A stretch of 64,000 nt of DNA from Zizania palustris (lineage: Eukaryota > Streptophyta > Magnoliopsida > Poales > Poaceae): the NCBI GenBank assembly GCA_019279435.1, contig JAAALK010000079.1, positions 79,720,029 through 79,784,028 on the forward strand, in the 5' to 3' direction. Position 1 is the first letter of the stretch; the number at the start of each line of letters is the position of its first letter. Made by a program: the position numbers and the translations under genes. Below the pieces are notes generated by a model, which had not been told where the DNA came from, ran no database searches, and saw only the letters and a program-made list of their open reading frames with translations. Below are positions 11,038-23,800 of the stretch, in pieces.

Positions 11038-11552
11038 TGTCAAGGGCCCCAAACCCTAGTGCAGGGGACCTTGGATGCGTAGCTCATAGCCGGCGTGGGA
11101 AGAATCCCCTCGCTATGCTATCTTGTAGAACGGGAGAGACTATAGAGAACGGGGGAAACTTCAGAGAACTAGGGCAGAGATTGTAGACTAATCTTTATTC
11201 CTTGCTTGCCTTTGCCTCAAGGGCTTACATCTATATTTTTAGGGACTAGAACATAACTAACTTGAATTCTATTTGGACTAGAACATAACTAACGCGAATC
11301 CTATTCGAATCTTTAACTATCCTGAGTCTTAACTAACTTGAGTCTTAACTATTAGGGCCTGTTTGGGAACCCCAAATCCCGACCCATTCCCTGTGGATGG
11401 GCCGGGATTTTAAACTAAAATCCCGGCCCATCCACAGGGAATGGGCTGGGATTTGAAATTCCCAAACAAGCCCTTAAGGAAACTAACAAAATCATTAAGT
11501 AAACAGTACCCCGCGGTACTGTTCACAGGCCCAAGTCCCATAGCACATGACA
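11038..11552 (-). repeat. 5' LTR of the deleted gypsy element, with MITE inside
   Basis: The plus strand runs from TGTCAAGGGCCCC to CCCATAGCACATGACA, giving TG...CA ends on the minus strand. About 390 bp are native once the 119-bp MITE and its duplication are removed. It contains direct repeats of AACTAACTTGA/AGTCTTAACTA type. Confidence 0.6.
11355..11473. mobile_element. Tourist-like MITE, copy 2
   Basis: Same 119-bp element as at 7611-7729, flanked by TTA duplications (11352-11354 and 11474-11476). I see one difference between the copies (CCCGG versus CCCGA near the left end), so both moved recently or one is the source of the other. Confidence 0.9.
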
Positions 11553-12612
11553 ACTTATCTTGCATGTGTTTCAGTATGTGTTCCGTATCGGGATGTTTGC
11601 GTTTCTCTTTTGTTTATCATAATTTGTTTTGATGAGAAATCCATATGTAGGGATGATATTTAAAGTGTTACGTGATGTTTTGTCACCTCCGATGCTAACA
11701 TTAGAGATGCAACCGTAACCAAGCACCATTTAATCTATATGTTGCATTTGATGTACCATATTTGAATTCACCGACACATTGGCACTACCTTTTGGTTTTG
11801 AGAATTGCACTTCTGAATGATATTTTTTTGAAGGTTGGTAATTTATCATTTATAATTTTCTGCTCCTATGTGGACATCTAAGCTTTTGACCTATATTTTT
11901 CAAATTATTTACTCAAACTGAAATTTGTCACCTTTTGTTTTGAATACAACTACTTTTGAGGGAAGATAGCATGAAACAAGTTTGCATTGTTGGCTTGCGG
12001 GAAAGAAGATATCAAAAAAGTGCTTGAAGACAGTATGAGGTGAAGAAGAGGTCAATTTTACTGTTAATAACACTTCGTTAAGGGCATTTCATTGATTTAG
12101 TAGTTTCGGTGGTTTCTTCATCTTGTATTTCATTGATTTTGTAGTTCCAGTGGTTTCCTTCATCTTGTATATACGACATAATCGTTTTTGTATAAAGTTT
12201 ATCAGATTTCTATTGTCTACTGGCAATTCACCAAATGTGGAGATTTTGGATCACTTCATTGTTTAATTTATTTTTATCTTTATGTATTTAAAATCATCTG
12301 CTTTTAGAAAACAGAGGAAGTAAGCCAGCAAACAATTAATCTATCGTGCCCAGGTTTTAGATTTGGCATAGTTTATTAGCGCTGGGCTTTGGGTGTCTTG
12401 CAGGGCTAACAGCCCTCCACAATCTGGGGAGGAGCTATATTTAGCCCACGATCCAGCTTGCCTAGTTGTGTTTTTTTCTTCTTTTACATTAATGACGCAA
12501 GCAGGCACACCGCTGTGTATGAGTTCACCTTGTTTTAATACATGTTTTAGAGATGCACACATCTTTAAATCCACGACACTTTGATGGTGATACGTGTGTG
12601 TGTATATATATA
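11553..12612. other. Unannotated intergenic stretch
   Basis: AT-rich, with a near-duplicate of CATTGATTT-GTAGTT at about 12090 and 12130 and a TA microsatellite at 12600-12614. The open frame at 12393-12584 has no recognisable motif. No gene is supported. Confidence 0.4.
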
Positions 12613-13419
12613 TAGAGACGTAAGGTGAAAGCGGATAGGATATTATCCGAACCAATCTGATCTGATCCAAATCTGACCGGATCGAAGATATGATAGTATT
12701 TATTTGAAATCCAATGGATTTGGATCCAAATTCAGATTTTTTATGCACATATGGATATGGTTTCGAGAAAATCCGTTGAATTCGGATTATCCGATAATTG
12801 CTTTGGATTATCCCAATGAAAAAAATTGAATAACCCAATTTTGTTTGGGCTAGCCCAAATAATTTCTTTAGCCCAGCCCAGGTCCCATTACTCTAGTCTC
12901 TTGCTGTCGCCACGTGAGGCTGAGGCGGAGGCGCTGGCGTTGCTGACGGTGACCGCTGGAGACTGGAGTGCTGCCTGCATGCGTTGTTTACCGTTGGTGT
13001 GGTGCTGCCGACTGCACTGCTGCTGTAGTGCTGTGTGCTGTGTGTGGTGGTGTTCTGCATTATTCCGTGGCCTGCACTACACTGCTGCATTTTTAGATGT
13101 GTGGCACTGACCACTGTTGCGTCTGTGTGAAGACCTGAAGCTAGCAGCCAAGCCAACTAGGTGAGACATGCGGTTTAAGTTTTATGTTGTGCAAACTTTC
13201 TTCAAAATAGTTGTATGTTGAAATTAATAGCGTTGATTTAGTTTATTTTTTAAAAGAGTTGCAATTCCACTCTAATCTAACAGAAATCATATAAATAAAA
13301 TTTCTTATTTTCTGTAAAATATATCAAATGCACGTAAAACAGAAAGACAGCTAAAATAAACAAAAGAGACTCATTTTTGTAGTAACCAATGAAATTGTGT
13401 TCTTTGATAAAAATCTAAC

Positions 13420-14136
13420 CGTATCATTTTCGTTAGCTACAAATAGGTTTGTGTAATGATGATAATCTCGAAAAGTTATATTGTGAAAGGGGTTTGAACC
13501 TCAAAGGGTTCATATGGAGAGTATTTTTATACTGGTTCAAACCTCTGGGAGGGATAATAACCTTATGTCCAGTTCATAGTGATTTCTACATCTTGTATTC
13601 TCTGTCCCCCTTTACATTGGAGGTGCCCAGCTTTTATAGGGAAAATATAATAGGAAAAGACTATTTTACTCTCTACTTACAACCGTTATACAAGACTATA
13701 TTTACAAGACTTCGTATGGGTAAAACAGTAAACTCTTATATGAATATATGTGCAAATACCAGGGCAAAGGCCCCTGATTTAGGTATTCATGCCAGAGTGG
13801 CGTCAAAATATTTAGAACCTTTACCGGAGTGTGGGCTAGAGGCTTTGCGCCGAAGAGGCCTTCGTCACGGATAACACATCTTAACCGGGCGGAGCCGGAG
13901 TGGCCCGGAGGGGCCTCAAAGGGGCTTCGGTCCCCATGTGCCTCAACGTTTAGCTTATAGCCTTGTGATCTAGTGAAGTAGTCTTCGTAGTAGTCTTCAT
14001 ACACTTGCTTTGCTCAGGACGAAGGAGTCTTGGGCTTGCTTTCTGGCTTCGGCGCTCCAGAGGGCTTCGGCCTTATGGAGGCTTCGAAGATACTATCATT
14101 TGACCCCTGTTTAGGGTAAAGTTATTTCCCCCAATA
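13420..14136 (-). repeat. Left LTR of element A (3' LTR if transcribed from minus)
   Basis: It aligns along its full length with 51501-52220. Shared landmarks include GGGAGGGATAATAACCTTA, TTTACATTGGAGGTGCC and GAAGATACT-TCATTTGACCC. It has a good minus-strand TATA, CTATAAAAG, at 13631-13639. The terminal dinucleotides are mutated (CG for TG at 13420 and TA for CA at 14136). Confidence 0.8.
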
Positions 14137-14485
14137 GTAGCCTCTCGCACGTAACCCTTTTTACCGAAGGGGTGCGTGCGCCTTGAGGCAAAATGACATC
14201 TTAGAATGAACCTCTTAGGATTTCAGGGCTCTAGAGCCGAGCTTCGGAGCCTAACCTTGGGCCAAGCTTAAGCATTTAAAGCCTGCCATCAGTTGACGGG
14301 GCATCCTCGGAAGTCCAAACAACGCCAAGCGGCCAACGGGCCGAAATTGAACCATTGCCGTACGGAGGTGCGACGATTGGCGTGACGCCCTATTACCTTG
14401 GCCCCACCAACCATAGACTGTGGAGGGTGCTTTCTAGGTAGTAAAAAACGTGACCCGAGGGCGAGCATCACACCTTTTCACTGCT

Positions 14486-14493
14486 TATAAAAG
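14486..14493 (+). promoter_or_regulatory. TATA box of the element A antisense ORF
   Basis: TATAAAAG lies about 30-35 bp before a C-rich stretch with TCATTACACACTC, a likely start site. It stands about 120 bp upstream of the ORF's conserved region and points along the ORF. Confidence 0.55.
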
Positions 14494-14519
14494 CCTACCG
14501 GGGCCTCGGGGCTCATTAC

Positions 14520-15258
14520 ACACTCGTGCACTCACTTTCACTTCTTTCTAAGCTCTCCAGCTTTCTTTTCGGATCCCCTAGCCTCCTTGCATTTAGAACC
14601 CATAGCTATGAGGCGTTCGACCTCCGTCTGCCATCGGAGAAGTTCGAGAAGACCTTGGAGCTGTAGGCGATGATGGCCACAGCGGAGTCTATCAATGGTG
14701 TGTGCGCTGGTAGGGTTACCAAAAAGGTAGGCCTCCGGGTTACAAAGGCAGAGGTTATTCCTATGCCCTGGGCCGACAAGGTTGTGGTCTTCGAGGCCTT
14801 CTTCGAAGCTGGGCTTAGGGTCCCAACCGAAGATATATTGGGAGAAGTGTTGAAGATGTATAACCTTGAGCTTCCTTAGCTGTCTCCGAACATCGTGGAC
14901 CGACTCGCAATCTTTGAGTCGACTATGAGGGCCAAAGGGTGTGAGGGGCACACGAATGTCTTTGCATCCCTTCACGATGCTAGTTGCCAGCCGAAGAGGA
15001 GGACTGGGAAGGATGGCGTAGATAGGGCCTTGGCCTTCGGAGGTGTTAATTTCCAACTCCGCAAGGAGTTCCTGGATTCCTTTCCGGCGAGGGCAACAAA
15101 TGACCACTGGTATTTGAGGTGGGACCATAAGTGGTTCTATATCACTGTTGGATCGGACTCCCCCCTTCGGAGCACCAACGCTCTTATCTCCTATCGCCAC
15201 CAAGCTCAAGTGATGCTGGACTCCACTACCATCAAATCTCAGATTCAATTGTTGCGGA
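14520..15258 (+). pseudogene. Transposase_28-like ORF of element A, N-terminal part
   Basis: The frame beginning near 14600 runs to 15258 with two in-frame stops (14667-14669 and 14877-14879). It encodes the plant putative gypsy-type transposon domain: VVFEAFFEAGLRVP, then IVDRLAIFE, a WYLRWDHKWFY-like aromatic stretch and a Lys/Arg-rich end. Element B is inserted in a codon at 15258. The same frame resumes at 36887 after the duplicated target, so the ORF was open across this point when B arrived. The role of the protein is unknown. The ORF runs opposite to the LTR promoter, as in element F. Confidence 0.65.
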
Positions 15259-17021
15259 TAAGGAGCCATGTTGAAGATCATGGGCCTCATGGCTCCAGAT
15301 GTGATGAGTGATTGTCAATGGAAGTCAAAGAGGACACAAAGAGGAGAGAAGACCTATTGTGTCTAGGCCGCATATGACTAAGGTACACGGGCGGCGAGCG
15401 ACTGTCGGGCAGAGGGGCCGTGAAGTCGAGCTGGCCCAATCCGGGTATATGGGCTAGGAGCAGCAGAGGATTCATTGGGCTGTTGACCGGGATTGACTTA
15501 GGTACACGAGCGGCAGCGATTGCCAGGCAGAGGGAGCTGCGGAGTCGGGCCAGCCCAATCCGGGTACCCGGTGCGAAGACGATGGACGCTTTGTCAGTTT
15601 TGGCGCAAAACTGACTGCTCATCTCGGATCTGACCGTTCTGAGGCGAAGTCGTAGCTGCTACGAAAGCTCCGCATCAGGACAAGTTATCTTTATTTAGGT
15701 TTTTACTATTTTTCCTTTAGACCCACAGTCTGTCAGTCGAGTCTGTAAAAAATCCTAAGGGCATTTCAGTCTTTTCCATTTTTTATTCAGCGTATGTAAA
15801 AACCCTAAGGGTCTTTTGGTATTTTTCCTAGGTTATTGGCTGCCTATAAATAGGGCCTCAATCCCTAGGGTTAGGGTGACCCATTCTGTAATCACTTTAC
15901 CAAATCATCAAAAGTTTGGGTCCTTTTTGGTGTTCATCTTCCTGGAGTTTTCCTCTCCGTCGCCGTTGTTCTTCACAGTTTTTCACCACGATCCACTTCT
16001 CTTGCCGGTAGGGAAATCGCTACATCAGGTGCTATTATTCTCTCTCAGTTGTTAAACGTCTCGCTGTGGATTGATTTCTCGGTTGCCCAGTTTTTGCGTG
16101 CCTAGCATGATTTTCTCTGTGCGACAACTTCCCGCAGACATGTTTTTCTATTCGTAATTTGTGTGCGTAGCGTATGTAGTAGCAGTTCAGGCAGAAGCAA
16201 CACCTAGGGAAGCCGACTAGTTAGCAGCTATGTGTAGTGCATGTAATCGAGCGAAGAAACCAGCATAGCAGCAGACACGGCAGCCGAGCACGTCATAGGT
16301 AGGAGCTCTGCAATAGGCGCTACAGGCCTAATCTGTGCACAACAGCCAAGGCCAGGCCCTAGCTGTAGTAGCACGCATAGCAGCTCGGCAGGACGAGAGC
16401 TTTTCGTTTGATTCACGACATTGCAGCAGCTTGAGTTTCGAGTAGGAGAAGGCAGAGTCTCGGTCAGTGTGTCGATAGCTGCATGGCGTGGGCCCCACAA
16501 CACGGTGTAGCAAGCTTTGTTTGAATGGAGTCGAATCCTGCAAAGGAACTTCGCGCGAGTCTCCTTTTGTCCAGGGAAGCGGGCTTCGGTCAGACTTCGG
16601 TCAGGCTTCGGTCAGGCTTAGGTCAGACTTCAGTCAGGCTTCATCATCCACGATTATAGCCTCCGCACGACATCTTTGAACAGGCTTAGACAAGTATCGA
16701 ACTAGAGACAAACTTGAACAGTAAGATTCTTTCTCATTTTGTGTGTACTCAAGTTAAATGCCTTTGATGATTCGTCCGTGTGGTGCTTAAGATGTCCATG
16801 TTTTAAATGTTTTTCTAGTCTGCCTATAAGCACTGCTTTGGTGTCTTTATTTTAGGACACCGGTCGTTTTTAGGCTAGATTATTTTTGGCATCTGCGATT
16901 TGTTTTGTTTCCACTGATTGTTTGTTTGAAGTGCGTTGGGTGTTGGGAGTAGGCCATTAATTCGCAAGATTTTTTTAGGCGCCCATTCACCCCCCCTTTG
17001 GTCGCTACTTTCGGTCCTACA
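15259..17021 (+). repeat. 5' LTR of element B (1763 bp)
   Basis: It runs from TAAGGAGCCATGTTGAAG (expected TG mutated to TA) to TTTCGGTCCTACA, next to the primer site. It is about 800 bp longer than the 3' LTR because 15601-16404 has no counterpart there. It has internal near-repeats of GGTACACGGGCGGCGAGCGA type and of CTTCGGTCAGGCTT type (16585-16640). Confidence 0.85.
15844..15853 (+). promoter_or_regulatory. TATA box of the element B 5' LTR
   Basis: CTATAAATAG before GGCCTCAATC is a classic plant Pol II core promoter. It lies within the segment that is deleted from the 3' LTR. Confidence 0.65.
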
Positions 17022-17023
17022 AG

Positions 17024-17035
17024 TGGTATCAGAGC
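17024..17035 (+). other. Primer binding site of element B
   Basis: TGGTATCAGAGC, complementary to the 3' end of initiator tRNA-Met, stands two bases after the 5' LTR. Confidence 0.9.
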
Positions 17036-17086
17036 CTAGTTAGGGTTTTTCCATACCTTAACCGATTCTAAACCTAGGTAGTGATC

Positions 17087-19420
17087 ATGACTTCTTCTCG
17101 AAAGGTCCCATCCCTAGAAGCTTTTGGCTATACTTATTGGAAGACTCGCATGCGAGCCTATCTCATAAGCCAAAGATCGGACATTTGGGACATTTGTGTT
17201 CACGCTACTTTCACCATATTGCCTGTTGTTGAGCGCACTTCCCCCGACATAGTTGCCCAGCATCAGAACAATAGCAAAGTTGTGAACATTTTGTTTTCTG
17301 GTTTAGGTCCTAGTGAGTTTGAGCGCGTTAGCCATCTCAACACTGCTCGAGAGATCTGGGCTACCCTTCAGGCACACCATGAAGGGATAGCCCAGGTCAA
17401 GGCTAGGCTCTATCAGACATATCAGCGTGAGTATGAAAATTTCTCACAGAAGCCAGGTGAGACTGTTGAAGCATTGTTTGGTCGTTTTCAGTCGATCATT
17501 AACAAGCTTCGGGCCAACAAGGCCACGCAAGATCAGCTGGTCTCAGATCATGAACAGGCGCTCAAGGTTCTTCATACCTTGGACCCTAAGATCTAGGACA
17601 TCAAGGTATCTTCTATTGTTGAGAATGCTTCCTATGATACCTTAACTGTCGTAGAGCCTTTTCAGTACGCTCAAGGCCTCAGAGGTTGATATCTAGTTGA
17701 GATCAAATCTCACTGGTTCTGGCTCAAAAACCCTGGCCCTTGCGACACCATCTGCTGACTCTTCTTCTTTGAGCTGTGCTGGGTTCTCTCTGATGTCTAT
17801 TACTAAGGACCATCTTGAGTCGCTAGGAGATGATGATCTGTGTCTGTTTAACAACCGGATGTGCCGCGTCTATGACAAGTGAATGTTCAAAAAACACGGC
17901 ACAAAATCCGGATGCTTTGAGTGTGGTGATCCAGGTCATTTCATCGCCGATTGCCCCAAGTGCAATGGTCACAAGAAGGGTACCGGTGGTGGCTCCTACG
18001 ACTCTGGCAAGCACGATAGCTCCACCTTCACCAAGGGCAAGCCAAAGACAAGATTCTTCCGTAAGGCCCTGAAGGACTACCGGCGTGAGAACAAGAAGCG
18101 AGACAAGGCCTTCTTCGCCGAGATGGAGAGAAGATACTCCAAGCGGTCTTCGTCTTCTTCCTCTTCATCAAGCTCAAGCGATGAGGAGATCGTGATTAGG
18201 AAGGGGAAGGACAAGGACGATCTGGTGGGCCTCTGCTTCATGGCCTTTGGGGACAGGCTGAAGAGCCGCTCACATCACCACCAAAGATCCCACAAGAGCT
18301 TCTGCTCAATGGCTCTTGGGGATAAGGAAGAGAAGGGCTCCCCCCGACAACTCCGATGATGACGACGATGAAAATGTATCTTCCTATGAACAAGAAGTCG
18401 CGATTTACTTGAAGAGAACCATCAGGAGTTGAGATATCGGGAGAAACTGCTTAGAGGGGCTAAGAAGAGGATAGATGATCTTGAGAGTGAGCTTGTCGTG
18501 GCCAACGGCAGGATTGAGAGTCTATCTTCTTCCCCTTTCTTGGGTGGTAGCAGTGAGTGCCCGAATTGTGAGGTGTTACTGTGTGACCTGACGACTCTGA
18601 AGTCTAGGTACACAGAGAGGGTAGATGAGAGGGACGCTTTGGTCACTGAGCTTGAGAGCGCTCAGCTGGAGCTAAAAGATGCTCGTGACACTATCGTCGT
18701 GCCCTGTGTAGACTACCCATCCCATCTAGCTAGTTTAGCTGAGCTGAAAGCCAAGGTTGATGAGCAGTTGGGCGAGTTGGAGAGAGTCAGAGCTGAACTA
18801 GAACAGACTAGGCTAGAGCTTGAGACATTGCTAGTTCCACCCACAGTTTGTGAGAACTACTTGTCTCTTAGATTGGAGTTGATCAAGCTGAAAGCTGAGA
18901 AGTCTGTCCAAGTCGATAGAGAGTGTGGGATCTACTTGTCTCAGGTGGAGGTACTAGCTTCCTTGAGAGAGGAGCTAGCTGATGTTCAGAATGAGAACTT
19001 TTACCTTCATCAGATCCTGAGTTGGGTGAGTGCCAGAGAGCCATAGCTCGGCATGATGATCCAGCAGTTCAAGAGATAGGATGGGTTTGGGGTAGGTTAC
19101 ACCTATACCAAGGCTAATTTTGAGAGTACCATTAGCCGAGCAGTGGAGTGGAGTAAGATGACTCCTGAACAGAGATATCCCAAGACTCACTCCACTGAGT
19201 CATTTCAGGCTAGTCAGTCCAAGGATGGAGTGTTTCAAGAACAGCTTAGAGCTCCACCCAAAAAGCCTATCTGGGTCCCAAAGCCCAAACATCTCCACAC
19301 TTCGCTAGACTCTCTACCTGGACCCTCTCACACCAAAGAGTCTACACCCAACACCACCAAGCCCAAGAACCCCAAGCCTCAACCACATCCCAAGAATCCC
19401 AAGACTTCTCTAGTTCTTTT
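17087..19420 (+). pseudogene. Gag of element B, decayed
   Basis: Gag forms the virus-like particle that packages the element RNA. ATG at 17087 starts a copia gag with the YWKTRMRAYL motif and a REIWATL-x-HHEG helix. A TAG stop at 17594-17596 ends the first segment, and a second frame carries CFECGDPGHFIADC (CX2CX4HX4C zinc knuckle, near 17914). A Lys/Ser-rich stretch with a Ser run (18150-18180) and a long coiled coil (18429-19046) follow, as in the gag of element D. The frame breaks several times. The C-terminus is fused by a deletion to the integrase region near 19415. Confidence 0.8.
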
Positions 19421-20896
19421 GGCCCTTCTCGCTGTTTAATTGATGGATCCTCCTCTGAGCTCTGGAAGTGGCATAGGAGGTTAGGCCATTTGAGCTTTGA
19501 TCTGCTAGTCAGATTGAGCTCTATGGACCTCATCCGAGGATTTCCCAAGCTTAAGATGGAGAAGGATCTAGTTTGCCATCCCTGTCATCACAGGAAAATG
19601 GTTGCCGCTTCTCACGCACCCATGACTCAGGTGATGACTTCGTACCCGAGAGAGCTATTACACATGGACACTGTTGGTCCAGCTCAAGTACGCTCAGTCG
19701 GTGGGAAGTGGTACACGCTTGTGATCGTTGATGATTTTCTCGATTCTCGTCGGTTTTCTTCTTAGAGTCTAAGGATGAGACTTTTCAGTTTGTTCATGAC
19801 CTGATTTTGAAGCTAAAGAACGAGAACAATGGTCGGATGCAAGCAATTCGCTCTGACAATGGCTCTGAGTTCAAGAACTCTCAGTTCATCAGCTTCTGTA
19901 GTGATCAGGGTCTTGATCATCAGTTTTCTGCTCCTTACACTCCCCCATAGAACGACGTTGTGGAACAAAAGAACCGCACGCTAGTCGAGATAGCCAGGAC
20001 GATGCTCGATGAGCATAGGACTCCTAGGTGCTTTTGGGCTGAAGCCATGAACACGGCTTGCTATCTGGCCAACCGCATTTTTCTTAGAGCTTACTTAGGT
20101 AAGACTTCATATGAGTTGCGGTTTGGCAGATAGCCCAAGGTGAGCCACTTGCGAGCGTTTGGCTGCAAGTGCTTTGTGCTCAAGAAGGGAGGGCATTTGG
20201 ACAAGTTTGAGTCTCGTTGCTGGGATGGAGTCTTTCTTGGTTATGCTTTGCATTCTTGAGGCTTCCGTGTTTGGAATCTCGACTCCTAGCAGCTTGTCGA
20301 GACTTGCGAGGTTTCTTTTGATGAGTCCTTGCCTTCATTGACTCCTTCTTTTGAGCTTTTTGGAGATGATGAGCTTGGAGAGTTCATCTTCGAGGAAGAT
20401 GATGACGCTCCTGCTATTGATGAGGGTGGGCCTTCTGCATAGCCTGCAGAACCCACACCTTATAATACTTCGACTGAGGATGAGGGCGGACCTCTGATCA
20501 CTTCTTCCACTTCGATCGAGCCCCCTCAGTCGAGTCCAGAGGTGCCAACTGCTGACTCCGGTGAGGTGACTTCAGATCACCTGGGATCCCGAGCAGTTCA
20601 GCGTGATCTCCCCTCAGAGCTCATCATCGGTGATCTTTCTGAGAGAACTTTGTGATCTTCTGTTGACTCGCTTGTTGTGTTTGCTAAGTCTACATTTTGT
20701 TGCATCTTTTGAGCCCAGAGACGTTTCTCATGCTCTTTCTGATTCGAATTGGATAAATGCCATGCAAGAAGAGCTTGAGAATTTTGTCCGCAATCGGGTT
20801 TTGATACTAGTTGAGCTGCCACCCGGATGTAACCCCATAAGCACCAAGTGGGTGTTCAAAAACAAGCAAGGCGAAGATGGGGTTGTGGTGCGCAAC
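19421..20896 (+). pseudogene. Pol of element B, first part: integrase and start of reverse transcriptase
   Basis: From 19430 the frame gives the copia integrase zinc region (WKWHRRLGHLSFDLL, then CHPCHHRKM), the first catalytic Asp in VDDF, the DNGSEF motif (19856-19873) and the catalytic Glu region, then the RT N-terminus (SNWINAMQEELENF, TKWVFKNKQGEDG). Stops are scattered (for example 19760s, 19948 and 20131). The aspartic protease and its DSG motif, present at the start of pol in element D, are missing. Element C is inserted at 20897 and the RT continues at 33171. Confidence 0.85.
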
Positions 20897-23800
20897 TGTC
20901 GCGCCCCGATTTAATAAATCAGGACTTTATTGAAATTCCAAAGAATATCAATAAACCAAGACGTTCATAAAGCGACCACGTACAATACGGGCAATCATTC
21001 ACGGTTCGTAGACCGCATTAATACAAAAGTGAATAAAGATGAAGAGAAACTAATAAAATAAGGGTCCTAGATGAACGCCTCCTTCCAGTCTCGCCTTGAC
21101 TGGGTCGCTACTCCAGACCTTCATCCTCCTCGTAGTAGACTGGCTCTGATGGTGTAAGTCAACGGGGTGAGTACAGATGTACTCAGCAAGCCACCGAATG
21201 CAAGTATAAATGCAAGATAATAACAAGGGAGATAGTGGCTAGTTTAGCGGAAGCAGTATATTTGTAAAGCATTTAATGTGAGCAATTTATTAGTACGGAA
21301 AAGTAAACATGTGAATGCATCATCATCATCTTCTAACTCGAGGAGTACGTTTTACCTCCTCGCGCAACAGTCCTTACATGTCATGTATAACTCATCCATT
21401 CAAACAATTGTAAACTAACTGCGAGTAGTCACACAACCCGCCCTTGACCGTGGGCTCGGCTTTTCGAAAAGATTGATTTTACTCTGATCAGAGATGTACC
21501 ACTGTACCCACAAGGCACGCACTCATCACCTACACCGAAGTGTAACGAGATGACCCATCACACGGGAACTCGTGCCAAAACCTTCCATATGGTCTTCCCC
21601 GACTCAGCAGCACCCTCTTATAGGTTTCGTACCGTGTCTCGCCATGTCGAGTTTCCACAATACCCCCTCTTGAGCCATCGTCGGTACAAGGCGCCCTGAG
21701 GGCTAGCCCCTTGCCCCCTCCACTATGGTGCCGTGAGACGGAGGATTCCACACTTCCAGTTAGGACTTACCCATTAGACTTGTGGTTGGTACGGAAGTGC
21801 TTTGCAACAGATCCCGCAGACCGGTCCTTATAGTGCCCCGGGTGCGACATACCAAAACCCGAGCTTGCACCCGGAACCCACCATACTTATAACATACCTA
21901 ACTCCAACAGAGTCCAGAGACAAGAATAACAGGGTATTTCATATACCAGAATCCATCTACTCTACGACTCATTCTTTATATCCTATAGCAGTTGTGCCGG
22001 TACATTGGGCACTAGCTAATATAATATCTGTAGAGTGACAAGGAGTTGAGGCTCAATAAGCATGGCTTGGGTTTGCACACAAGGACGAGGATCTAATAAA
22101 TATAAGTGTAGGGCTTGATGTTTGACTAATGCAATATTTATCCTATGGGTTATAGCGATAATTTATTAAAACATGGGCTCAAATATGATCAACTGTTTCC
22201 ACAGAGGTGGTCGATGACTTGCCTTGCTCAGCAAATGGGGATGGAGGAACCTCGGGGTAGAACTCCTGCTCCTCGACGAACTCGTAGTCTTCTCGATACG
22301 GAAAATAAACAGTATATTCAATAAACAGATAAAATTCACCAAATATTTAAACACACACAGTTGTAGGTTTTATTATGTGAAGTAATATTTTAATATTTCA
22401 AGGTTTTGTTCAAAACGGTAAAGTTTAATATTTTAGAATTTTTCCCAATTTATTTTCTGTATTATAAATTTTAACCCTAAGGGATTTTTATCCATTTATT
22501 TATTAATAATATTTTGGACAACAGAAACATACTGTTTTTATGGCATTTTTGTGTAGAGAATAATGTTCTGGTTCTAACAAAATTTGAATGGTGAAATTTG
22601 GAGTTAAAATGAGCAAGATATGAATTTTTGAAGTTTAAACTATTTTCTGAATTTTATTTCAACAGAAAAACAGTCCCTGGTCCACGGTGAACCAGGTTCA
22701 CCGTGAACCCGTGACTATGCGCGTGGACCCGAGCGATCTGGGCCGTTGGATCTGGATCCGGCGGCCAGATGCGAGGCGGGGGTTTTAAATGAAAATGAAC
22801 GGCTGTGATTAAAACGTGGTGAACGGTTACACGTGGACGCCTGAGATCGCTCGGATGTTTTAAGTGGCGATCGACGATCGCGATCGCCCGATACCCCTTC
22901 GATCAGATCCGAGGGCTTGGATTAAATCCCGAAGGGATTTAATCGTAGCCCTCCGATCGTGATCAGGACGGCCACGATCGCGTCCGGCACGGCACGACGT
23001 AAGGGGGCGCGTACCCCCCTTCGTCTCCGGCGACGGCGGGTTCGGGTGCGACCATGGCGGCGGCGACGAGCGCCTACAGGCCTATCTAACGGCAAAAATG
23101 GAACGGGGAGGGGAGGGCGGTCATGACCGTACCTCTGGTGGCGACGGCGGCGAAGAACGGCGACCGGCGACGAGGGTAGACGGCGAAGAGGGTTCGGGAG
23201 CTCGACGGCGGTGGTGATCCGGCGGGTTCCAAGGCCAACGGAGTGGTGGCCGGGGATGAGCGGTCGACGTCGGTCTCGTTGGTGGTGGTGGCTAAGGCGG
23301 AGGAGGCCGGAGGCGGTGGCGATCGCTCGCCGGAGGTGGAGTAGAACCGAAGTTCGAAAGGAGGGCGACGACGCTCTGCTTTTGCTCGAGGAGGGCTCTG
23401 CTGGCGTGGGCTGAGAGCGGAGGTCGGAGGGGGTTTAAATAGGGGGTCGTCGGCGTGAAATGGGAAGGGGACCGGTGGAAATCCGAAGGATTCCATCCTT
23501 GCGCCGGCGAGCTTCCATACCCACGGATAGGGTTCTATATTCATGAATCCGCGTCGGGTTTGGATGGAAAGAGATCGCCGGAGTGAGGGGATCACGATTC
23601 AGTGCTTGGTTGGGCGAAATCGGGCGGCCGGCGGCGGATTTGGGAGGGGATCTCGCCGGATAAGGAAGGGGGATCCCCTTCCAACGAAGAAGACGATGCT
23701 GACAGGTGGCCCCTACCTGTCAGCGGGCGAAACAGGAAAGGAAGGGCCTGACAAGCGGGTCTGAGCGGTCAGTGGCGCGGCGGGGGCTGACCGGTGGGAC

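Larger units (their letters stand above)
10065..11552 (-). mobile_element. Deleted gypsy-type LTR element (gag/protease remnant)
   Basis: Read on the minus strand: an LTR (11038-11552), a tRNA-Met-like primer site (about 11022-11036, related to TGGTATCAGAGC with changes), gag and protease remnants, a polypurine tract (complement of 10129-10140) and only about 60 bases of the second LTR. Reverse transcriptase, RNase H and integrase are gone, apart from a short tail before the polypurine tract. A weak CTTAT match flanks both sides. The element carries MITE copy 2 in its LTR. Confidence 0.65.

Noticed and set aside
12393..12838. Possible host gene fragment near 12400-12600
   Set aside because: Short open frames on both strands, no splice-consistent structure and no motif.
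13415..13419. CTAAC as a target duplication of element A
   Set aside because: The right side reads ATATC; I found no 5-bp match, so A is defined only by its LTRs.
14538..15290. 250-codon minus-strand frame in element A
   Set aside because: It is antisense to the Transposase_28-like domain, which has the recognisable motifs, and it runs across the insertion border of B.
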